From contig CAKMPP010000010.1 in the NCBI GenBank assembly GCA_927911475.1, positions 1 through 8,143 of the forward strand: a stretch of DNA of 8,143 nucleotides, given 5' to 3'. The translations under genes were made by a program, and so were the position numbers. This document shows, piece by piece, positions 6,627-8,143 of this stretch. Source of the stretch: an uncultured Solobacterium sp. (lineage in GTDB: Bacteria; Bacillota_I; Bacilli_A; Erysipelotrichales; Erysipelotrichaceae). Below the pieces are notes generated by a model that was given only the letters and a program-made list of their open reading frames with translations, searched no databases and was not told the DNA's origin. How positions within the stretch are numbered: the first letter of the stretch is position 1; each line of letters begins with the position of its first letter.

Positions 6627-6851
6627 TTAGTATACGAAAATGAGAAGAATAGAAACTAACAAACCGTAAATAGCACATGTTTCAGATAAAGCGATACCTA
6701 AAATCATTGTTGAACGAATTTTTGATTCTGCTTCTGGATTCTTACCGATAGCGTCACATGCGTGAGCGGCTACTGTACCTTCACCTAAACCTGTTAAGAA
6801 ACCTGTAAATACTGCGATACCTGCACCAATTGCGATTAAACCCTTTTCCAT
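6627..6851 (-). CDS. atpE: F0 ATP synthase c subunit (rotor ring), two-carboxylate type
   Basis: The c subunit forms the ion-carrying ring of F0. The 74 residues form two membrane helices (about 4-33 and 46-73) joined by a polar loop GKNPEAESK (36-44), where many homologues have R-Q-P. Helix 2 carries the ion-binding E57 in ALSETCAIY. Helix 1 has E24 in GLGEGTV, exactly 33 residues before E57, the spacing of Q32 and E65 in Ilyobacter tartaricus. T58 and Y62 match S66 and Y70 of that Na+ site. An acid at both positions is the two-carboxylate pattern described for Fusobacterium nucleatum, so Na+ coupling is likely but not proven. Start ATG has AAAGGAG (6860-6866) 8 nt upstream, a strong site fitting the high copy number of c. 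Confidence 0.98.
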   Translation of the reverse strand: MEKGLIAIGAGIAVFTGFLTGLGEGTVAAHACDAIGKNPEAESKIRSTMILGIALSETCAIYGLLVSILLIFVY

Positions 6852-6859
6852 AACTTTTT

Positions 6860-6866
6860 CTCCTTT
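6860..6866 (-). promoter_or_regulatory. Strong ribosome binding site of atpE (AAAGGAG)
   Basis: AAAGGAG lies 8 nt before the atpE ATG, immediately after the atpB stop (6868-6870) in an A-rich, poorly structured 16-bp spacer. Together this suggests enhanced initiation on the c subunit, which is needed in about ten copies per complex. Confidence 0.8.
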
Positions 6867-6867
6867 T

Positions 6868-7572
6868 TTAATTTTTTTCTTCTTCAGGAATATCGTTTCC
6901 TAAAAGTACGATTGTCAAAGTGACAAATACCAATGTTTGAATAAAACCTGCAAATAAATCGAAATACATGTGTAATACTGGAGCGATAATTGGCGCCATG
7001 AAATTAAATATATTTCCTTGGATACCAACAAGTCCAGCTATTGCATTTGATAGATTTGCTGTCCCCATATATACCAGGGACATCATAATAGAACCGCAGG
7101 TGATATTACCAAATAGACGTAACGCCATTGATAACATCGTTGAGAACTTACCGATGATGTTCATTGGTAACATCGGTGCTATCGGTTCTAAGAATGCATG
7201 CATGTAGGCTTTAAAGCCACCGTATTTTAATTCTGCAACCTGAATCATTAACCAGGTTAAGAAAGATAATGTAATGGTTACACTAAAGTTAGCTGTCGGT
7301 GAACTTAATCCAAATAGCGAAATTGTGTTACTGACAAAGATGTAGAACCATAATGCTAAGATATATGGCGTTAACTTATCCGCTACTTTCTTACCTACAT
7401 TTGTGCGTACCGTTTTATATACTGCTTCTGTCGCAAGTACAACCGGTACGACGATACCTTTTGGTTTTTCTAATGGATCTGCCTTTTCGATTTTCTTTGA
7501 CAATAATATCATCGCGATTGCTAGGACGATTGTAATCAGAATGATTACATATACGTCCGATTGTATTGTCAT
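6868..7572 (-). CDS. atpB: F0 ATP synthase a subunit (stator ion channel)
   Basis: Subunit a forms the two half-channels beside the c-ring and carries the essential arginine. The 234 residues contain an outer first helix (about 7-24), a cytoplasmic loop with KKIEKADPLEKPKG, and hydrophobic segments around 70-90, 97-113, 135-170 and 188-225. The key helix reads STMLSMALRLFGNITCG, with R152 equivalent to R210 of Escherichia coli. The last helix has LHMYFDLFAGFIQTLVFVTL (200-219), the conserved Y-F-D-L-F-x-G-x-I-Q pattern. A charged tail NDIPEEEKN ends the protein. The start ATG follows GAGAGGAC and GGTGA sites and sits 4 bp after the atpI stop. No defects are seen. Confidence 0.98.
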   Translation of the reverse strand: MTIQSDVYVIILITIVLAIAMILLSKKIEKADPLEKPKGIVVPVVLATEAVYKTVRTNVGKKVADKLTPYILALWFYIFVSNTISLFGLSSPTANFSVTITLSFLTWLMIQVAELKYGGFKAYMHAFLEPIAPMLPMNIIGKFSTMLSMALRLFGNITCGSIMMSLVYMGTANLSNAIAGLVGIQGNIFNFMAPIIAPVLHMYFDLFAGFIQTLVFVTLTIVLLGNDIPEEEKN

Positions 7573-7576
7573 GTCT

Positions 7577-7915
7577 TCACCGTCCTCTCTCTATGACTGC
7601 CACATGAAATATAATTGCTAATTTAATTGTTGAAAGACCAATTGCGCATGTTAGAATGTTGAGATATTGCGGAAAGACTGCACTGACTACTAACACTGCT
7701 GCCATCAAGAAATAATTGATAGCGAAGTTTCCGTATGTTCCGGATGAGGACTGCATACTTACTACTTGTCTAGCGAAATTCTCTGTTCTTTTATAAATAA
7801 TGAATGCGGCTAATGATCCCAACAACCAACCTGTCGTCCATTGCCAGTGGAACGGCAAGAAAACAAAACTAATCAGAACGAATGCATAGTATATTTTCCA
7901 AGAATAATTTGTCAT
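7577..7915 (-). CDS. atpI: AtpI-like ATP synthase accessory protein
   Basis: The 112-residue protein has four hydrophobic segments (about 10-21, 28-41, 66-82 and 86-108), a small basic loop YKRTENFARQVV after the second, and family-like stretches TGWLLGSLAAFIIYKR and GLSTIKLAIIF. Length, topology and first place in the atp operon match the AtpI chain of Gram-positive operons. AtpI homologues have been linked to c-ring assembly and possibly Mg2+ or Ca2+ supply; it is not part of the mature enzyme. The sequence is weakly conserved, so the call leans on position. Start ATG at 7915 has only a weak GGAAA site about 6-10 nt upstream, which may keep its level below that of the structural subunits. 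Confidence 0.82.
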   Translation of the reverse strand: MTNYSWKIYYAFVLISFVFLPFHWQWTTGWLLGSLAAFIIYKRTENFARQVVSMQSSSGTYGNFAINYFLMAAVLVVSAVFPQYLNILTCAIGLSTIKLAIIFHVAVIERGR

Positions 7916-7936
7916 TTTCTATTTCCAACTACCTGC

Positions 7937-7967
7937 ATTATATTCTTTTTTAAAGTATGCATGAAAA
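7937..7967 (-). promoter_or_regulatory. Candidate atp operon promoter
   Basis: In the 71-bp gap between the ParB-like gene and atpI, the minus strand has a perfect TATAAT (7942-7937). The -35 is poor: TTCATG at a 17-bp spacing matches 3 of 6, and TTTTCA at 19 bp matches 4 of 6. The spacer is A-rich. Predicted transcription start is near 7930, giving a leader of about 15 nt. It is the only good promoter-like site upstream of atpI, but read-through from the gene upstream could also contribute. Confidence 0.5.
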
Positions 7968-7986
7968 AGTATTTTTTTCACAATTT

Positions 7987-8143
7987 TCAGCCTTCATCCA
8001 AGCAATTCAGTATCTCTAAGATACGGTTTAAATCTTCTGTATCCGTATATCGAATTGTAAGTTTCTTGTTTTGAATTATTACCTTCGTGCCAAGCTTCAC
8101 AGAAATCTGATGTTCTAGATCGTGAATAATTGGATCGCGTTTC
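7987..8143 (-). CDS. parB: ParB/Spo0J-family chromosome partition protein, C-terminal 51 residues (partial)
   Basis: The frame enters from the right edge and ends at TGA (7987-7989). It reads RDPIIHDLEHQISVKLGTKV, then IIQNKKLTIRYTDTEDLNR, then ILEILNCLDEG. This is the C-terminal dimerisation domain of ParB: D-P-x-I-x-x-L-E followed by L-G-T-K-V, a strand pair, and an acidic D-x-x-x-L-x-R-I-L-x-x-L helix. ParB binds parS sites near the origin and loads condensin during chromosome segregation. Noc, a close paralogue, has a related fold, so the exact paralogue is not certain. It is 71 bp upstream of atpI and in the same direction; the N-terminal CTPase and DNA-binding parts are outside the window. 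Confidence 0.85.
   Translation of the reverse strand, partial: KRDPIIHDLEHQISVKLGTKVIIQNKKLTIRYTDTEDLNRILEILNCLDEG

Noticed and set aside
7962..7980. Inverted repeat TGAAAAA/TTTTTCA after the ParB stop, considered as a terminator
   Set aside because: The 7-bp stem has a single G-C pair, and no T-run follows on the minus strand; it is likely chance in an AT-rich spacer.
1..8143. CRISPR arrays, insertion sequences, tRNA or rRNA genes, riboswitches
   Set aside because: No repeat-spacer pattern, transposase, cloverleaf or long structured leader was seen; almost all of the window is coding.

Overview
The window is dominated by a complete F-type ATP synthase operon on the minus strand, in the order atpI-atpB-atpE-atpF-atpH-atpA-atpG-atpD-atpC (about 7915 down to 1378). 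The host looks like a low-GC Gram-positive bacterium (Bacillota). Supporting signs are AT-rich spacers, strong AAAGGAGG-type ribosome binding sites, an atpI-first gene order, TGA used as an ordinary stop (so not the mycoplasma code), and a ParB/Spo0J C-terminus just upstream, which suggests a locus near the replication origin. The c and epsilon subunit sequences would fit Erysipelotrichia or a neighbouring class, but that is inference from memory of the families.

Layout from right to left. The last 51 residues of a ParB-like protein enter at the right edge (7987-8143). A 71-bp spacer follows with a candidate promoter. Then come the nine atp genes, tightly packed: four ATGA-type or slightly larger overlaps and very short gaps, with the largest gap 19 bp. 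A strong intrinsic terminator (1337-1374) lies 3 bp after atpC. Next is an uncharacterised two-helix membrane protein with a cytoplasmic domain (768-1302), with its own extended -10 and Shine-Dalgarno, then a GNAT acetyltransferase (154-722). A perfect 20-bp hairpin (99-146) separates this leftward block from the tail of a rightward gene (1-87).

How the genes work together: a, b and c subunits form the membrane F0 part; alpha, beta, gamma, delta and epsilon form F1; AtpI is probably an assembly or ion-supply helper for the c-ring. The c subunit carries two carboxylates (E24 and E57) plus T58 and Y62, the pattern described for Na+-binding two-carboxylate rotor rings, so the enzyme may be Na+-coupled. 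Epsilon keeps an I-D-x-x-R-A motif linked to ATP sensing in Bacillus PS3.

The most notable oddity is that three genes (atpF, the membrane protein and the GNAT) each have an apparent single-base frameshift at a short homopolymer run near the 5' end. In each case undoing it joins a well-placed ATG and Shine-Dalgarno to the rest of the protein. Since atpF should be needed for the complex, homopolymer sequencing or assembly errors are the simplest explanation; real mutation or programmed slippage cannot be excluded from the sequence alone. I did not find a novel defence, mobile or RNA system here.
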